Positions 22,345 through 32,786 are shown, counted from the stretch's first letter. The stretch: 35,580 nucleotides of DNA from Pectobacterium brasiliense (GCF_013449685.1 NZ_JACDSF010000002.1:1-35580), one strand, 5' to 3'. The notes: generated by a model not told the origin, from the sequence alone. Made by a program: numbers and translations.

Positions 22345-22386
22345 CAAAAAAGCGCTGGACGTTTTTTCCGTCACAGCGCTTTTTTA
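22345..22386 (-). terminator. suf operon terminator
   Basis: An 11-bp stem (22347-22357 with 22374-22384) is flanked by A and T runs on both sides, with an inner gacg/cgtc extension. It lies 33 bases after the sufE stop on the minus strand and could also stop plus-strand transcription. Confidence 0.88.
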
Positions 22387-22418
22387 TACTTCAGGAAAGC
22401 AGAAAACAGGGAAGAAAA

Positions 22419-22835
22419 TTAAAGCAGTGCCGCCGCATGTGCGCGAATCGCACGCAACATCGCCTCAAGCCCCTGAGAGCGGGATGGCGTCAGGTGTTGA
22501 TTCAACGCCAGCGATTCGAAGAATGGCCGCACATCTAGCTCAACAATCTCCTGCGCTGTCAGCCCCTGATACAGGCTGAAAACCACAGCAATCAGCCCTT
22601 TCACGATGGCAGCATCGCTGTCGCCATGTAGGGTGATAATGCCCTGTTCGTCGAGCTGTGTCACAATCCAAACTTGGCTTTGGCACCCCGAAATCAGGTT
22701 ATCGGGATTACGCCACTCGTCGGGCAGAGGGTCAAGACGCTCCCCTAACTCGATGACATAAAGATATTTTTCTTCCCAGTCATTACAGCGCGCAAAATTA
22801 CGCGCCAGTTTCTGCGGTTCTGGCAGACTCGCCAT
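22419..22835 (-). CDS. sufE: SufE sulfur acceptor/transfer protein
   Basis: The 138-residue protein is the same length as E. coli SufE. The persulfide-carrying Cys51 is in [29 protein letters not shown] and [18 protein letters not shown] are also family signatures. It accepts sulfur from SufS, raises its desulfurase activity and passes the sulfur to the SufBCD scaffold in the cytoplasm. It is the last gene of the sufABCDSE operon, 33 bases after sufS. Confidence 0.97.
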   Translation of the reverse strand: MASLPEPQKLARNFARCNDWEEKYLYVIELGERLDPLPDEWRNPDNLISGCQSQVWIVTQLDEQGIITLHGDSDAAIVKGLIAVVFSLYQGLTAQEIVELDVRPFFESLALNQHLTPSRSQGLEAMLRAIRAHAAALL

Positions 22836-22868
22836 GTTTTCCTCCCCGGACAGATCCGCGCGCGGCGC

Positions 22869-24095
22869 TTAACTGCCCAGCAATCGATGGATACGTTGCA
22901 ATCCGGCAACCAGCCGGTCAATTTCTTCGCGTGTAGTATAAACGGCCAGCGAGGCGCGGCACATACTAGGAACACCATAGTGTTCCATCAGCGGCATCGC
23001 GCAATGGTGGCCGGTGCGAATCGCAATACCGTACCGATCGAGGAAACTTCCAACGTCATAGGCGTGGTGCTGCCCAAGATTAAATGCGATAACGCCGTGG
23101 CGTTCAGCGGGCCCGTACACTGTCAGATCGGGCACCTGCGTGAGCGCTTCCAGCGCATACTGCATCAGAGAAGATTCATAACGTTGAATCTCTTCACGCC
23201 CCAGCGCCGTCACGTAGTCCAACGCAGCGCCTAAGCCCATGATACCGCCCGTGTTGGGCGAACCAGCCTCAAAGCGCCACGGTGAATCGGCATAGGTGGT
23301 GCCCGTATGCAGGCTCACCTGACGAATCATCGCCCCGCCGCCTTCCCACGGCGGCATAGCCTGAAGCAGGTCACGTTTGCCGTACAGCACGCCAATACCC
23401 GATGGGCCGTAGATCTTATGTCCTGAAAAGGCAAAGAAATCGCAGTCCAGATCCTGCACATCGACCGTCTGATGCATAATCGACTGCGCACCATCGACCA
23501 ACGTAACCGCACCAGCCGCTTTTGCCTGTGCGATCATGGCCTTAACTGGATTTAGGGCACCGAGTACGTTAGAGATTTGCGTTACTGCCAGCAGGCGAGT
23601 ACGTTCGTCCAGCAAGCCGAGAAGCTGCGCAACATCCAGAGAGCCATCTTCGGCTAGCGGCAATACGCGAACCTCAACGCCACGCGCTTCCGCCAGCATC
23701 TGCCAGGGAACGATATTCGCGTGGTGTTCCATCTCGGTGATGATCAGGTTATCGCCCGGCTGGATGAAGGTGCGGCCGTAGCTGTTGGCCACCAGATTGA
23801 TGGCTTCCGTCGTCCCGCGAACAAAGACAATCTCTTCCACTGAAGCCGCATTGATAAAGGAGGCAACCTTCTCGCGCACGGCTTCCATCGCGCTGGTCGC
23901 CTGCGCGCTCAGCGTGTGAATGCCGCGATGCACAGCAGCATATTCATGGCGATAGAATTCGGCTTCGCGATCGATAACCACGTGCGGTTTTTGCGCACTC
24001 GCGGCGCTATCAAGATAGGCTAACGGTTGACCGTTAACCTCACTTACCAGCAGCGGGAAATCGGCACGAACCCGTTCAATAGGATAACTCATCAT
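22869..24095 (-). CDS. sufS: Cysteine desulfurase SufS
   Basis: The 408-residue class V aminotransferase-type PLP enzyme releases sulfur from cysteine as a persulfide. The PLP Lys lies in [10 protein letters not shown]. The catalytic Cys is residue 365 in RTGHHCAMP, or 364 if the second Met is used, which is the E. coli numbering. [12 protein letters not shown] and the C-terminal [11 protein letters not shown] also match. The start ATG overlaps the sufD stop (ATGATG at 24090-24095), so either Met is possible. It works with SufE, the next gene, under oxidative stress or iron limitation. Confidence 0.97.
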   Translation of the reverse strand: MMSYPIERVRADFPLLVSEVNGQPLAYLDSAASAQKPHVVIDREAEFYRHEYAAVHRGIHTLSAQATSAMEAVREKVASFINAASVEEIVFVRGTTEAINLVANSYGRTFIQPGDNLIITEMEHHANIVPWQMLAEARGVEVRVLPLAEDGSLDVAQLLGLLDERTRLLAVTQISNVLGALNPVKAMIAQAKAAGAVTLVDGAQSIMHQTVDVQDLDCDFFAFSGHKIYGPSGIGVLYGKRDLLQAMPPWEGGGAMIRQVSLHTGTTYADSPWRFEAGSPNTGGIMGLGAALDYVTALGREEIQRYESSLMQYALEALTQVPDLTVYGPAERHGVIAFNLGQHHAYDVGSFLDRYGIAIRTGHHCAMPLMEHYGVPSMCRASLAVYTTREEIDRLVAGLQRIHRLLGS

Positions 24096-25438
24096 ACCGC
24101 CTTGCCGGCATTCGCCAGCGCGTTGGGCAAACGCTGCGCGATACGTTGCAGAACCACATCTCGCAGAGACTCGTTTTCAATCGCTTCTGTGACTTCCGCC
24201 GCAAAGGCGAAGATGATCATCTGTTGCGCATCCTGCTGCGTAATACCACGAGAACGCAGATAGAACAGCTGTTCTTCGTCCATGCGGCCAATCGTGGCAC
24301 CGTGGCTGCATTTCACGTCGTCTGCGTAGATTTCCAACTGTGGCTTGGTATCAACCTCAGCCAGTCGACCCAGCAGCAGGTTGTTGTTAGTCATCTGCCC
24401 GTCAGTTTTCAGCGCATGTGGCGCAACTTTGATCATGCCGTTAAACACCGCTCTGGCGCGATCGTTGACGATGACTTTATGCAACTGGCGGCTTTCGCCA
24501 TAGCCCTGATTGTGTTCCAGATACGTTCGCGTATCGCACACTTCACTGCCAACCGGCAGGATCAGGCTGTTCATGGACAGATTGGTGCCTTCGCCATTCA
24601 ACTGGGCGCTGGTGTTATGACGCGTCAGACCCGCCCCCAGCAAGAAGCTGTGGCTACGAACCCGAGCATCACGCGCCAGAACCAGATCGTTATGCGCGAA
24701 GTGGTAGCCCGCCGCCGCTTCAAACGCCAGCTTATAATGGCTAACCTGGCTATTTTCCGCTGCATTCACCGTCAGGCGTGCACCAGTAAAGTGCGCATGC
24801 TCATCCAGACTGACGTAGTGCTCGATAATTTCCGCACTCGCGCCACGCCCAACGTTCAGGTGATGACGATGGTGAACCGTGTTCAACGCGGCTTCCTGGC
24901 TGCTGCTAATGTGTAACAGGTAAAGCGGTTTTTCCGCCTGCTGTCCGGCAGCCAGATGAATCAGCGTACTTGTGCTAGCCAGACTTTCGGTCAGGTGCAG
25001 GAACACTTCGGACTGGATAGCCGCAGGCAACACGCCATGCGCACGCGCCGCCTGTACGTCAATCTGATAAGGACCCCAGGCGCTGTCGCTGAGTTCTGCG
25101 TTGAATACGCCATCGACAAACACCAGACGCCAGCTATCTACTGCTAAGGCCAGGGCGTCTACCGCTGCACGATCGAGAGACGGTGCCTGTGGTGCGACAA
25201 ATTCGTTGCTCAGCAAGCCATCCAGCGGCGTGTATTTCCAGTGCTCATGCTTACGGTGCGGTAAGCCAAGGCGCACCACGTCCTGCCAGTGCTGGTTCGC
25301 TTCTTCAGAGCGGCGCGATGCATCGCGTTCAAACAAACCATGCCATTGCTGCAGCGCCTGCTCTTGTTTCTGTGCGATGCTGGTTTTACCCGTCGCGTTA
25401 TCGCCCGTCACCTTATTGCTCGTCGGTAAGCCAGCCAT
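24092..25438 (-). CDS. sufD: Fe-S assembly scaffold subunit SufD
   Basis: The 448-residue beta-helix protein pairs with SufB and SufC in the SufBC2D scaffold. MAGLP at the start, [14 protein letters not shown], the central [20 protein letters not shown] and the late [20 protein letters not shown] with [23 protein letters not shown] are characteristic. It is about 25 residues longer than E. coli SufD (423). The difference lies in an N-terminal stretch ([20 protein letters not shown]). The start overlaps the end of sufC by 26 bases, an overlap I recall being similar in E. coli, so the start is well supported. Confidence 0.96.
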   Translation of the reverse strand: MAGLPTSNKVTGDNATGKTSIAQKQEQALQQWHGLFERDASRRSEEANQHWQDVVRLGLPHRKHEHWKYTPLDGLLSNEFVAPQAPSLDRAAVDALALAVDSWRLVFVDGVFNAELSDSAWGPYQIDVQAARAHGVLPAAIQSEVFLHLTESLASTSTLIHLAAGQQAEKPLYLLHISSSQEAALNTVHHRHHLNVGRGASAEIIEHYVSLDEHAHFTGARLTVNAAENSQVSHYKLAFEAAAGYHFAHNDLVLARDARVRSHSFLLGAGLTRHNTSAQLNGEGTNLSMNSLILPVGSEVCDTRTYLEHNQGYGESRQLHKVIVNDRARAVFNGMIKVAPHALKTDGQMTNNNLLLGRLAEVDTKPQLEIYADDVKCSHGATIGRMDEEQLFYLRSRGITQQDAQQMIIFAFAAEVTEAIENESLRDVVLQRIAQRLPNALANAGKAV

Positions 25439-26159
25439 AGCCTTGCTCCTCCAACTGTTTCACCAGCGAGAAATCACCGGATTTCACAATGCGCCCTTGA
25501 TACAGAACGTGGACGTGATCCGGTTTGATGTAATCAAGAATACGCTGGTAGTGCGTGACGATGATGAACGAACGTTTGCCGTCGCGCAGGGAGTTCACGC
25601 CGTTAGAGACGATTTTCAGTGCATCGATGTCCAGGCCGGAGTCGGTTTCATCCAGAATGCACAGATCCGGTTCCAGCGCCGCCATCTGCAGAATATCGTT
25701 ACGCTTTTTCTCACCGCCGGAGAAGCCCACGTTGACCGAACGGGTCAGCAAATCTTCCGGCATATTCAATAACTTGATCTTTTCTTCGATAAAGTCGGCG
25801 AAGTCAAAGCGATCCAGCGGTTCCTGCTCGCGGTATTTACGCACCGCGTTAACGGAGGTTTGCAGGAAGAACTGGTTGCTGACGCCGGGGATCTCTACCG
25901 GGTACTGAAACGCCATGAAGACGCCTTCGCCCGCACGATCTTCTGGAGACAATTCCAGCAGATCTTTCCCTTTGAAGTTCACCGAACCGTCGGTCACTTC
26001 ATATTCTTCGCGTCCAGCCAGCGTCGCGGAGAGCGTACTTTTTCCTGAGCCATTCGGGCCCATAATCGCGTGAACTTCACCCGGCTTAATGGTGAGATTA
26101 AGCCCTTTGATGATCTCTTTGCCTTCTACGCTGACTTTTAAATTTTCGATGCTTAACAT
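25413..26159 (-). CDS. sufC: SufC ATPase of the SufBCD complex
   Basis: The 248-residue ABC-type ATPase matches E. coli SufC in length. Walker A is GPNGSGKST, the signature is FSGGEKKRND, Walker B is LCILDETDSGLD and the switch His is in VTHYQRIL. ATP binding drives the conformational change in SufB-SufD during cluster assembly. The ATG at 26159 (MLSIENL) follows AAGGAAT and equals the E. coli start; an upstream in-frame start would add five residues and lacks support. Confidence 0.98.
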   Translation of the reverse strand: MLSIENLKVSVEGKEIIKGLNLTIKPGEVHAIMGPNGSGKSTLSATLAGREEYEVTDGSVNFKGKDLLELSPEDRAGEGVFMAFQYPVEIPGVSNQFFLQTSVNAVRKYREQEPLDRFDFADFIEEKIKLLNMPEDLLTRSVNVGFSGGEKKRNDILQMAALEPDLCILDETDSGLDIDALKIVSNGVNSLRDGKRSFIIVTHYQRILDYIKPDHVHVLYQGRIVKSGDFSLVKQLEEQGYGWLTDEQ

Positions 26160-26255
26160 GCTTATTCCTTCCAACGCCCAATGTGGCGAGCGCTTAATGA
26201 ATTCCGGGACCGATGATTCTCATTATTCTCTGTGAAAATCCCGGTAACCGCCGAA

Positions 26256-27755
26256 TTAACCCACGCTGTGTTCCAGGCTAATCGCCAGTAACTTTTGTGC
26301 TTCTACCGCAAATTCCAACGGCAATTCAGAGAAGACGTCCTTACAGAATCCGTTCACGATCATCGAGATGGCGTCATCTTCGCTGATACCGCGTTGCAGA
26401 CAGTAGAACAGTTGGTCTTCGCCAATTTTCGAGGTCGTCGCTTCGTGCTCCAACTGCGCGGTATTGTTGCGCACTTCCACATACGGGAAGGTGTGCGCGC
26501 CGCACTCGCTACCGATCAACATGGAGTCACACTGGGTGAAGTTACGGGCGTTGGTCGCGCTCGGCATGATCTTCACCAGACCGCGGTAGGTGTTCTCACT
26601 ACGTCCGGCGGAAATCCCTTTAGAGATAATGGTCGAACGGGTGTTTTTACCGATGTGAATCATCTTGGTGCCGGTATCGGCCTGCTGACGACCATTGGTC
26701 AACGCGACAGAGAAGAATTCACCGACGGAGTAGTCACCGCGCAGAATAACGCTCGGGTATTTCCAGGTGATCGCGGAGCCGGTTTCTGACTGCGTCCAGG
26801 ACATTTTCGAATGCTCGCCAGCACACAGCGCGCGCTTGGTCACGAAGTTTAGAATCCCGCCTTCGGCATCATCTTTACCGGAGAACCAGTTCTGCACCGT
26901 GGAATATTTCACTTCGGCATTCTTGTTGATGATGACTTCCACCACCGCGGCGTGCAGCTGGTAGGTGTCACGAACGGGCGCGGAGCAGCCTTCGATGTAG
27001 CTGACGTAGCTGTCATCATCGGCGATCAGGATCGTACGCTCGAACTGGCCGGTTTTTGCCGCGTTAATGCGGAAATACGTCGACAGTTCCATCGGGCAGC
27101 GCACGCCTTTCGGGATGTACACAAACGTGCCGTCGGAGGCGACCGCCGAGTTCAGCGCCGCAAAGAAGTTGTCGTTCGCTGGGACGACCGTACCGAGATA
27201 CTGGCGCACCAGATCGGGATGCTCCTGAATCGCCTCGCTGAATGAGCAGAAGATAATGCCTTTTTCAGCCAGCTCATGCCGATACGTGGTCGCAACAGAG
27301 ACGGAGTCAAAAATCGCATCGACCGCCACTTTCTTGCCTTCACGGACAGGAACGCCCAGCTGATTAAACGCGTTCTCTACTTCGCTGGTCAGGTAATTAT
27401 TCACGTCCGCAATCCCAGATTGCTGCTTGGCGCCGGGCTCAGAGCCACAGCTGTCGTCGCAGTTACCGCAGGAAGGCGCGGAATAATAGCTATAGTCCTG
27501 ATAGTCCAGTTTCTCGTAATGGGCTTTCAGCCAATGCGGTTCTTCCATCTCCAGCCACGCCTTGTAGGCGTTGAGGCGGAATTCCAGCATCCACTCAGGT
27601 TCATTACGCTTCGCCGAGATCGCCCGTACGACATCTTCATTGATGCCGCGCGCCAGCTCATCGGTTTCCAATTGCGTAAAGAAACCTTCTTTATAGCGTC
27701 CATCACCCATCCAGATCTGGACATCATCAGGTACATCTACCGTGCTACGTGCCAT
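26256..27755 (-). CDS. sufB: Fe-S assembly scaffold subunit SufB
   Basis: The 499-residue protein is very close to E. coli SufB (495). Signatures include [19 protein letters not shown], the Cys-rich [33 protein letters not shown] and [13 protein letters not shown], with the Cys implicated in cluster building, and a C-terminal [20 protein letters not shown]. It is the core scaffold on which the nascent cluster forms. The spacing to sufA is 13 bases; the spacing to sufC is 96 bases and contains a short inverted repeat (ccggga/tcccgg) but no gene. Confidence 0.98.
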   Translation of the reverse strand: MARSTVDVPDDVQIWMGDGRYKEGFFTQLETDELARGINEDVVRAISAKRNEPEWMLEFRLNAYKAWLEMEEPHWLKAHYEKLDYQDYSYYSAPSCGNCDDSCGSEPGAKQQSGIADVNNYLTSEVENAFNQLGVPVREGKKVAVDAIFDSVSVATTYRHELAEKGIIFCSFSEAIQEHPDLVRQYLGTVVPANDNFFAALNSAVASDGTFVYIPKGVRCPMELSTYFRINAAKTGQFERTILIADDDSYVSYIEGCSAPVRDTYQLHAAVVEVIINKNAEVKYSTVQNWFSGKDDAEGGILNFVTKRALCAGEHSKMSWTQSETGSAITWKYPSVILRGDYSVGEFFSVALTNGRQQADTGTKMIHIGKNTRSTIISKGISAGRSENTYRGLVKIMPSATNARNFTQCDSMLIGSECGAHTFPYVEVRNNTAQLEHEATTSKIGEDQLFYCLQRGISEDDAISMIVNGFCKDVFSELPLEFAVEAQKLLAISLEHSVG

Positions 27756-27768
27756 AATTTTTCATCAC

Positions 27769-28140
27769 TTAAATGCCAAAGCTTTCGCCACATCCACAAG
27801 CATGCTGCGCTCTGGGATTATTAAACTTGAATATCTGATTCAGCCCTTCACGGACGAAATCAAGTTCTGTGCCGTCAATGAAAGGCATCGCTTTCAGTGG
27901 GACATACAGTTTTGCACCATCACGTTCGAATACCAGATCGTCGGTTTCGAACTCCTGTACCAGATCCAGCACATAGCCAAACCCCGCACAGCCTGATTGT
28001 TTAACGCTGAGCCGCAGTCCTTGCACGGCCTCATCCTGCTTCATCAGATTCTTAATCTGCTTCACGGCGCTTTCTGTCAGCGTCAATCCCTGCCAGACAT
28101 TTTCATCCAGTGAAAACGTCCCTACATTTTCCGCTTGCAT
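27769..28140 (-). CDS. sufA: A-type Fe-S carrier SufA
   Basis: The 123-residue HesB/IscA-family protein has the three cluster ligands Cys in SGCAGFGY and in CGCGESFGI at the C-terminus. The GLRLSVKQSGCAGFGYVLDLV core is typical. It transfers assembled clusters from SufBCD to target proteins. It is the first gene of the operon, with GAGGT six bases before the ATG. The operon promoter must lie in 28141-28403, where a Fur-like site is seen. Confidence 0.97.
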   Translation of the reverse strand: MQAENVGTFSLDENVWQGLTLTESAVKQIKNLMKQDEAVQGLRLSVKQSGCAGFGYVLDLVQEFETDDLVFERDGAKLYVPLKAMPFIDGTELDFVREGLNQIFKFNNPRAQHACGCGESFGI

Positions 28141-28380
28141 ATGGAATACCTCATTACGTGTGGTACCAGTTTTAGGCTGGTTTCCCCTAATGTTAGTGAT
28201 AATGAAACTAGCTTCAACCTCTTGTTTCGCAGGGCTATTCGTAACATTTCAGTTTTTAGCAAGCCAATAGCACCATTTTACACGTCTCGGGCGCGCCAAA
28301 CAACGTAGTAAAAAACCAGCTAAACAATTGATAATAAATGAATTAATAGTATCACCTCGGTCCCTTTCGGGAAGGCGAAA
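28141..28380. other. suf upstream regulatory region
   Basis: No gene is seen. The region separates sufA from the Fur-like array at 28381-28403. It holds small stem-loops (for example accag/ctggt near 28166-28182 and ccctttcggga near 28362-28373). OxyR, IscR and IHF sites would be expected from E. coli sufA regulation, but none can be assigned confidently by eye. Confidence 0.5.
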
Positions 28381-28403
28381 ATTATCATTTCGTTATCATT
28401 ATT
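28381..28403. promoter_or_regulatory. Fur-like binding array upstream of sufA
   Basis: The sequence attatcatttcgttatcatt continues with atta and contains two to three GATAAT-type hexamers on the minus strand, the unit of Fur boxes. Iron-Fur repression of suf is established in E. coli. The distance of about 240 bases to the sufA start implies a long leader or a role for the divergent gene. Confidence 0.6.
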
Positions 28404-28529
28404 ATAACATTTATCGGCGATACCTATTTGTAAAACAGGGAAGGTATATGAAGATTTATGTGATTTCCGATCGGACTTTTGACGTTAAAGCACGTTTTGC
28501 CCATTGATCATGACCTTTTTTATCAATAT

Positions 28530-28547
28530 GATAATGATTATCATTTC
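28530..28547. promoter_or_regulatory. Strong Fur box before the 28567 gene
   Basis: The sequence gataatgattatcatttc agrees closely with the 19-bp palindromic Fur consensus GATAATGATAATCATTATC. It ends only 19 bases before the start codon, so a bound repressor would block the promoter or early transcription of the following gene. Confidence 0.8.
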
Positions 28548-28566
28548 ATATCCAGGATCGATAACC

Positions 28567-28968
28567 ATGCTTTCCGTGAATGCCTGGCTGCACCATCAAA
28601 TTGACGAATATAAATTTCAGATTCGCGATGCCACCGTTGATTTCTATATGGCGGAAGCTCGCTTAAACCGTCCGGGAAGCAATATTGACCATTTACGTCG
28701 CTATCATAACGCCTGCATGGACATGGTTGAACTCTGTCTGAGAAATGGCGATGACGAGAGCTATCTGCATGCGCTGGTCAAGCTGCACAATCGGTTGATT
28801 AAAGAGATTAATAATGAAGGGCGTTGCCACCTGTTTCGCGTGCAAAGCTACTACTTTGCCCGTAACACGCTGAAGTCGATTTGCCATCAACTAAGTATGC
28901 AAGGCTCATGGGACAAAGCCACCGCGTTTCAGACCGACTTCGTTAAGCGCGTGCCGTTTCTCCCCTAA
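28567..28968 (+). CDS. Uncharacterised 133-residue protein under a Fur box
   Basis: I do not recognise this family. The protein is predicted mostly helical and soluble, with no signal peptide or membrane segment. It has alternating charged and hydrophobic residues, a central RRYHNACMDMVELCLRNGDDESYLHAL and an Arg/Lys-rich second half. It contains four Cys and several His but no classic metal motif. The ATG at 28567 is preferred because AGGA lies upstream and the in-frame codons from 28504 span the Fur box and read as promoter DNA. It is divergent from sufA and converges with ydiI. An iron-starvation role is inferred only from the operator. E. coli has no equivalent gene that I recall at this position. 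Confidence 0.75.
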   Translation: MLSVNAWLHHQIDEYKFQIRDATVDFYMAEARLNRPGSNIDHLRRYHNACMDMVELCLRNGDDESYLHALVKLHNRLIKEINNEGRCHLFRVQSYYFARNTLKSICHQLSMQGSWDKATAFQTDFVKRVPFLP

Positions 28969-29031
28969 AGAACTATCGATTTACCAACAACGAAACCAGA
29001 CCGACCAGCAATCTGGTTTCGTGCTTCATGC

Positions 29032-29448
29032 TTACGGCGTAATGACCGATGTCGTCAGACGTGAAATGCAGCACAGGCGATTCTGATTATCAAAAATCTC
29101 AATCTGCCATACCTGGCTACGGCGGCCAACGTGAAGCGCCCGGCATACGCCCCGCACTTCCCCTTCACGCACGGCTCGCAGATGGTTGGCATTGATTTCA
29201 AGCCCCACCACCTGCTGATCGCCTTCAGAACACAAATAGCCCGCAACGGAACCCAGCGATTCCGCCAGCACAACGGAGGCACCGCCGTGCAATAAGCCAA
29301 ATGGCTGACGCGTGCGAGAATCCACTGGCATCACCGCTTCCAGATAATCCTCCGCGACATGGGTATAGCGGATACCGACATGACCCACCATACACGTTTG
29401 GCTCGGTTCGTTAAGCTGCTCAAGCGTAACCTGTCGTTTCCATAGCAT
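29032..29448 (-). CDS. menI: Hotdog-fold acyl-CoA thioesterase, 1,4-dihydroxy-2-naphthoyl-CoA thioesterase
   Basis: The 138-residue protein is very similar to E. coli YdiI/MenI (136 residues): MLWKR at the start, MPVDSRTRQPFGLLHGGASVVLAES with the catalytic Glu, VVGLEINANHLR and VWQIEIFDNQNRLCC. MenI releases 1,4-dihydroxy-2-naphthoate from its CoA ester in menaquinone synthesis. The start at 29448 overlaps the ydiJ stop by one base (TGATG), giving translational coupling. An in-frame 25-residue upstream extension lies within ydiJ and is not used by homologues. Confidence 0.93.
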   Translation of the reverse strand: MLWKRQVTLEQLNEPSQTCMVGHVGIRYTHVAEDYLEAVMPVDSRTRQPFGLLHGGASVVLAESLGSVAGYLCSEGDQQVVGLEINANHLRAVREGEVRGVCRALHVGRRSQVWQIEIFDNQNRLCCISRLTTSVITP

Positions 29449-32400
29449 CAGATAATCTCCAGCAAGGCCTGTAGCGGATGGCGCAATGCGCTGCCTTCCA
29501 TGCGTTTCACCTGACTGCGACACGAATAGCCGGTAGTCAGGCAGCGTTTCTGCGGTAACTTCTGCAACACCTGCTGCCAGGACAGCGCATAGATTCCCTG
29601 CGAGTTGGCGAGGTTCTTGGTTTCATGCCCGTAGGTTCCCGCCATGCCGCAGCAGCCGACGCTGACATTCTCCAGTTTGGCACCAAAGCGTGAGAAAATG
29701 TCGGACCACTGTTTCGTGCTGATCGGCAGCGCCGTGGTTTCCGTACAGTGCCCCAGCAGATACCAGGATTCGCCAGTGGCAGGCTGCGACGTGCTGTCTG
29801 CCAATGCCGTCACCAGCCATTCATGCACCAGTTGCACCTGGAAATCGCCGCGCTTCTCACCCAAAATCTCACGGTATTCGTCGCGATAGCACAGCACCAG
29901 CGCCGGATCAACGCCCACCATCGGCATGCCTAATTTGGCGACGCGGTTCAGGAAATCTGCCGTCTTCGAGGCCGTTTTAGCAAAGCGCTGTAAGAAGCCT
30001 TTAATGTGCTGCGCTTTTCCGTTTGGCGAGAACGGCAATAGCACCGGTTTTAGCTTCAGCTTTTCGATCAGATGAACGAAATCCGCCACCACTTGCGCAT
30101 CGTAATAGCTGGTAAATGGATCCTGCACGATTAACACGTACTGCTGGCGTGCCGCTTCCGGCAACTGTTCCAGCTGTTCCAGCGTGGTATTGACGCCGCT
30201 ATGTCCGGCAAACTGCTGGCGCAGCGACGGCGATGACAGCAGCGGCAAATCGACCATACCAATCTGGCTACGGCTCAGGTTATTCAGCAGCGGCATTTTC
30301 AGGAAGAAGTTAAACGTCTTCGGGCTGCGCGCCATCAGTGGCGCATAGCTTTCGACACCGGCGACCAGATAGTCACGCACCGGACGCAGGTAGCGCGTGT
30401 GATAAAGTTGCAGGAAACGAGAGCGGAAACCGGGCACGTCAATTTTGATAGGACACTGTGTTGAGCAGGCTTTACACGCCAGACAGCCCGACATCGCGTC
30501 TTTGACTTCGTGCGAGAAATCGTAATCCCCTTGCTTCGCCTGCCAGGTATTGCGGGTCTTCTGGATAAAGGCGCGCAGGCTCAGCTTCTGCTGCGGCAAC
30601 GCATTCTCCAGCGCGACGGGATCGACGCCCTGCTCCGCTAGCAGGCGTAGCCATTCACGCACCAGCGTCGCACGGCCTTTCGGGGAATGAATACGGTTGC
30701 CGCTGATTTTCAGCGACGGGCACATTGGGCTACGGGCATCAAAGTTAAAGCACAGCCCGTTACCGTTACATTCCATCGCGCCACGGAACGCCGTGCGCAC
30801 CGTCAGCGGGATCGTGCGATCGAACGTGCCGCGCTTGACCGCATCAACTTTCATCATCGGCGCATCCACGTCCAGCGGCGCACAAATCTTCCCGGGATTA
30901 AGTCGGTTATCAGGGTCGAACGCGGCCTTAATGCGGCGCAGCTCGGCATACAGTTCCGGCCCAAAGAATTCGGGGCTGTACTCAGCGCGGAAGCCTTTCC
31001 CGTGCTCTCCCCACAGCAGACCGCCATATTTGGCCGTCAGCGCGACAATCTGGTCGGAAAGCTGTTTCATCAGCATTTCCTGTTGTGGGTCGCACATATC
31101 CAGCGCCGGACGAACGTGCAGCACTCCGGCGTCAACGTGGCCGAACATGCCATACGTCAGGTTGTGGCTATCTAACAGCGCACGGAACTCTTCGATGTAA
31201 TCGGCCAGATGCTGTGGTGGCACGCAGGTATCTTCCGCAAACGGAATGGGCTTCGCCTGCCCTTTGCTGTTGCCCAGCAGCCCGACGGCTTTTTTCCGCA
31301 TGGCATAAATACGCTCGATGCCGGACAGGTCGTTACAGGTTTGGTAACCAATTACTCCGCCTTCTCCGTTTGCCAGCAGCGTATCCAGCCGCTGACAGAG
31401 CGCGTCGACCTGCCCGTTAATCAGCGCTTCATCATCACCCGCGAATTCAACGATATTCAGACCGAGCATTTCCTGATTAGGTACATCGGTAATCAGTTCG
31501 CTAACGGAATGCCAGACGATATCTTCGCGAGCCAGATTTAAGACTTTGGAATCCACGGTTTCAACGGACAGCGCCTTCGCTTCCACCATGAACGGCGCAT
31601 TGCGCAACGCGGAGTTGAAGGAGTCGTATTTGATATTGACCAGACGGCGGCTCTTTGGCAGCGGCGTGATATCGAGCTTCGCTTCGGTGATAAACGCCAG
31701 CGTGCCTTCCGCCCCGGTCAGAATACGCGTCAGATCAAAGGTCTGGAGATCATCGCTGAACACATGACGCAGGTCATAACCCGTCAGAAAACGATTCAGC
31801 TTAGGGAACTTGTCGATAATCAACGCACGCTGTTCGCGACAGCGGTGCAGCACCGTATGGTAAATACGGCCAATGGCGGAGTCTTCTAACGCCAGTTTCT
31901 CTGCCAGCTCTACCGGCATAGCCTGCGTATCCAGCATTTCGCCACCCAGCAGGACCGCACGTAGCCCCAGCACATGGTCTGAGGTTTTGCCGTACACCAG
32001 CGAACCTTGCCCTGAGGCATCGGTATTGATCATGCCGCCCAGCGTCGCCCGGTTACTGGTCGAGAGCTCGGGTGCGAAGAAGTAGCCATAAGGCTTCAGG
32101 TATTGATTAAGCTGATCTTTAATGACGCCCGCTTCGACGCGCACCCAGCCTTGCTCAGGATTGATCTCCAGAATGCGGTTCATATAACGCGACATATCGA
32201 CCACGATGCCGCGATTCAGCGCCTGCCCGTTCGTTCCTGTCCCGCCACCGCGTGGAGTAAAGGTCAGCCCTGAAAAACGCGCCTCGCCCGCCAGCCGCGA
32301 GAGGATCGCGACATCGGCGGTTGAACGGGGGAAGACCACCGCATCCGGCAAAAGTTGATAGATGCTGTTATCCGTTGCCATCGTCAGACGATCGGCATAA

Positions 32401-32501
32401 TTAGTCGCCGTATCGCCCGTGAATCCATTTTTCTTCAATGCTTCCAGAAAATTAAGCACCGGCTGGACCAGCCCGGGAGATTGCGTGATCTGTGGGATCA
32501 T
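29448..32501 (-). CDS. ydiJ: FAD/4Fe-4S oxidoreductase YdiJ (D-2-hydroxyglutarate dehydrogenase type)
   Basis: The 1017-residue protein matches E. coli YdiJ nearly throughout. The order is an FAD-binding PCMH domain (about 40-270, FTPRGGGTGTNGQAL and NTDASGQGSLVYGKTSDH), an FAD-oxidase C domain (to about 560, GHVDAGVLHVRPALDM and WGEHGKGFRAEYSP) and a ferredoxin-type motif CLACKACSTQCP. That motif's ligands are Cys673, 676, 679 and 683. A C-terminal CCG-type region contains VGCCGMAGTYGHE. E. coli YdiJ is reported to oxidise D-2-hydroxyglutarate. The ATG at 32501 (MIPQITQ) is the family start, not the in-frame start eight codons upstream. The next gene overlaps its stop. Confidence 0.95.
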   Translation of the reverse strand: MIPQITQSPGLVQPVLNFLEALKKNGFTGDTATNYADRLTMATDNSIYQLLPDAVVFPRSTADVAILSRLAGEARFSGLTFTPRGGGTGTNGQALNRGIVVDMSRYMNRILEINPEQGWVRVEAGVIKDQLNQYLKPYGYFFAPELSTSNRATLGGMINTDASGQGSLVYGKTSDHVLGLRAVLLGGEMLDTQAMPVELAEKLALEDSAIGRIYHTVLHRCREQRALIIDKFPKLNRFLTGYDLRHVFSDDLQTFDLTRILTGAEGTLAFITEAKLDITPLPKSRRLVNIKYDSFNSALRNAPFMVEAKALSVETVDSKVLNLAREDIVWHSVSELITDVPNQEMLGLNIVEFAGDDEALINGQVDALCQRLDTLLANGEGGVIGYQTCNDLSGIERIYAMRKKAVGLLGNSKGQAKPIPFAEDTCVPPQHLADYIEEFRALLDSHNLTYGMFGHVDAGVLHVRPALDMCDPQQEMLMKQLSDQIVALTAKYGGLLWGEHGKGFRAEYSPEFFGPELYAELRRIKAAFDPDNRLNPGKICAPLDVDAPMMKVDAVKRGTFDRTIPLTVRTAFRGAMECNGNGLCFNFDARSPMCPSLKISGNRIHSPKGRATLVREWLRLLAEQGVDPVALENALPQQKLSLRAFIQKTRNTWQAKQGDYDFSHEVKDAMSGCLACKACSTQCPIKIDVPGFRSRFLQLYHTRYLRPVRDYLVAGVESYAPLMARSPKTFNFFLKMPLLNNLSRSQIGMVDLPLLSSPSLRQQFAGHSGVNTTLEQLEQLPEAARQQYVLIVQDPFTSYYDAQVVADFVHLIEKLKLKPVLLPFSPNGKAQHIKGFLQRFAKTASKTADFLNRVAKLGMPMVGVDPALVLCYRDEYREILGEKRGDFQVQLVHEWLVTALADSTSQPATGESWYLLGHCTETTALPISTKQWSDIFSRFGAKLENVSVGCCGMAGTYGHETKNLANSQGIYALSWQQVLQKLPQKRCLTTGYSCRSQVKRMEGSALRHPLQALLEII

Positions 32502-32786
32502 TATTTTTTGACCCTGTCCGTACATGATGTGTTTGCCAATATGTCGTGATATGCCTGTGAAGAGCCCGATATAGCCGCTCTGTCATCGGGGACATCACGT
32601 TTTATCACATTTCGCAATCGTGTGCGCTCCCGGATCGGCAAAAACATACAGCGTGTTGGCTAATGGCCGTTTCACCAACAAAATGTTCAATAGGCTGTCA
32701 AAACACCCAGAAATATCTCATGATGATTCGTGATTAACCAAAGCGACCTCGCCTAAGCCCTTTCTTTGCTATTGAGGAACGATTCA

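Noticed and set aside
24146-24916. Long plus-strand open frame (256 codons) opposite sufD
   Set aside because: It lies antisense inside a clearly conserved gene. Its composition is what the reverse frame of a GC-rich coding region gives, and it lacks a ribosome site or family resemblance.
28361-28403. Short repeats that could suggest a CRISPR or tRNA remnant
   Set aside because: Only hexamer-level repetition typical of Fur arrays is present, with no regular repeat-spacer pattern and no cloverleaf.
28504-28566. N-terminal extension of the Fur-controlled protein
   Set aside because: The upstream in-frame codons run through the Fur box and have no ribosome site; ATG 28567 has one.
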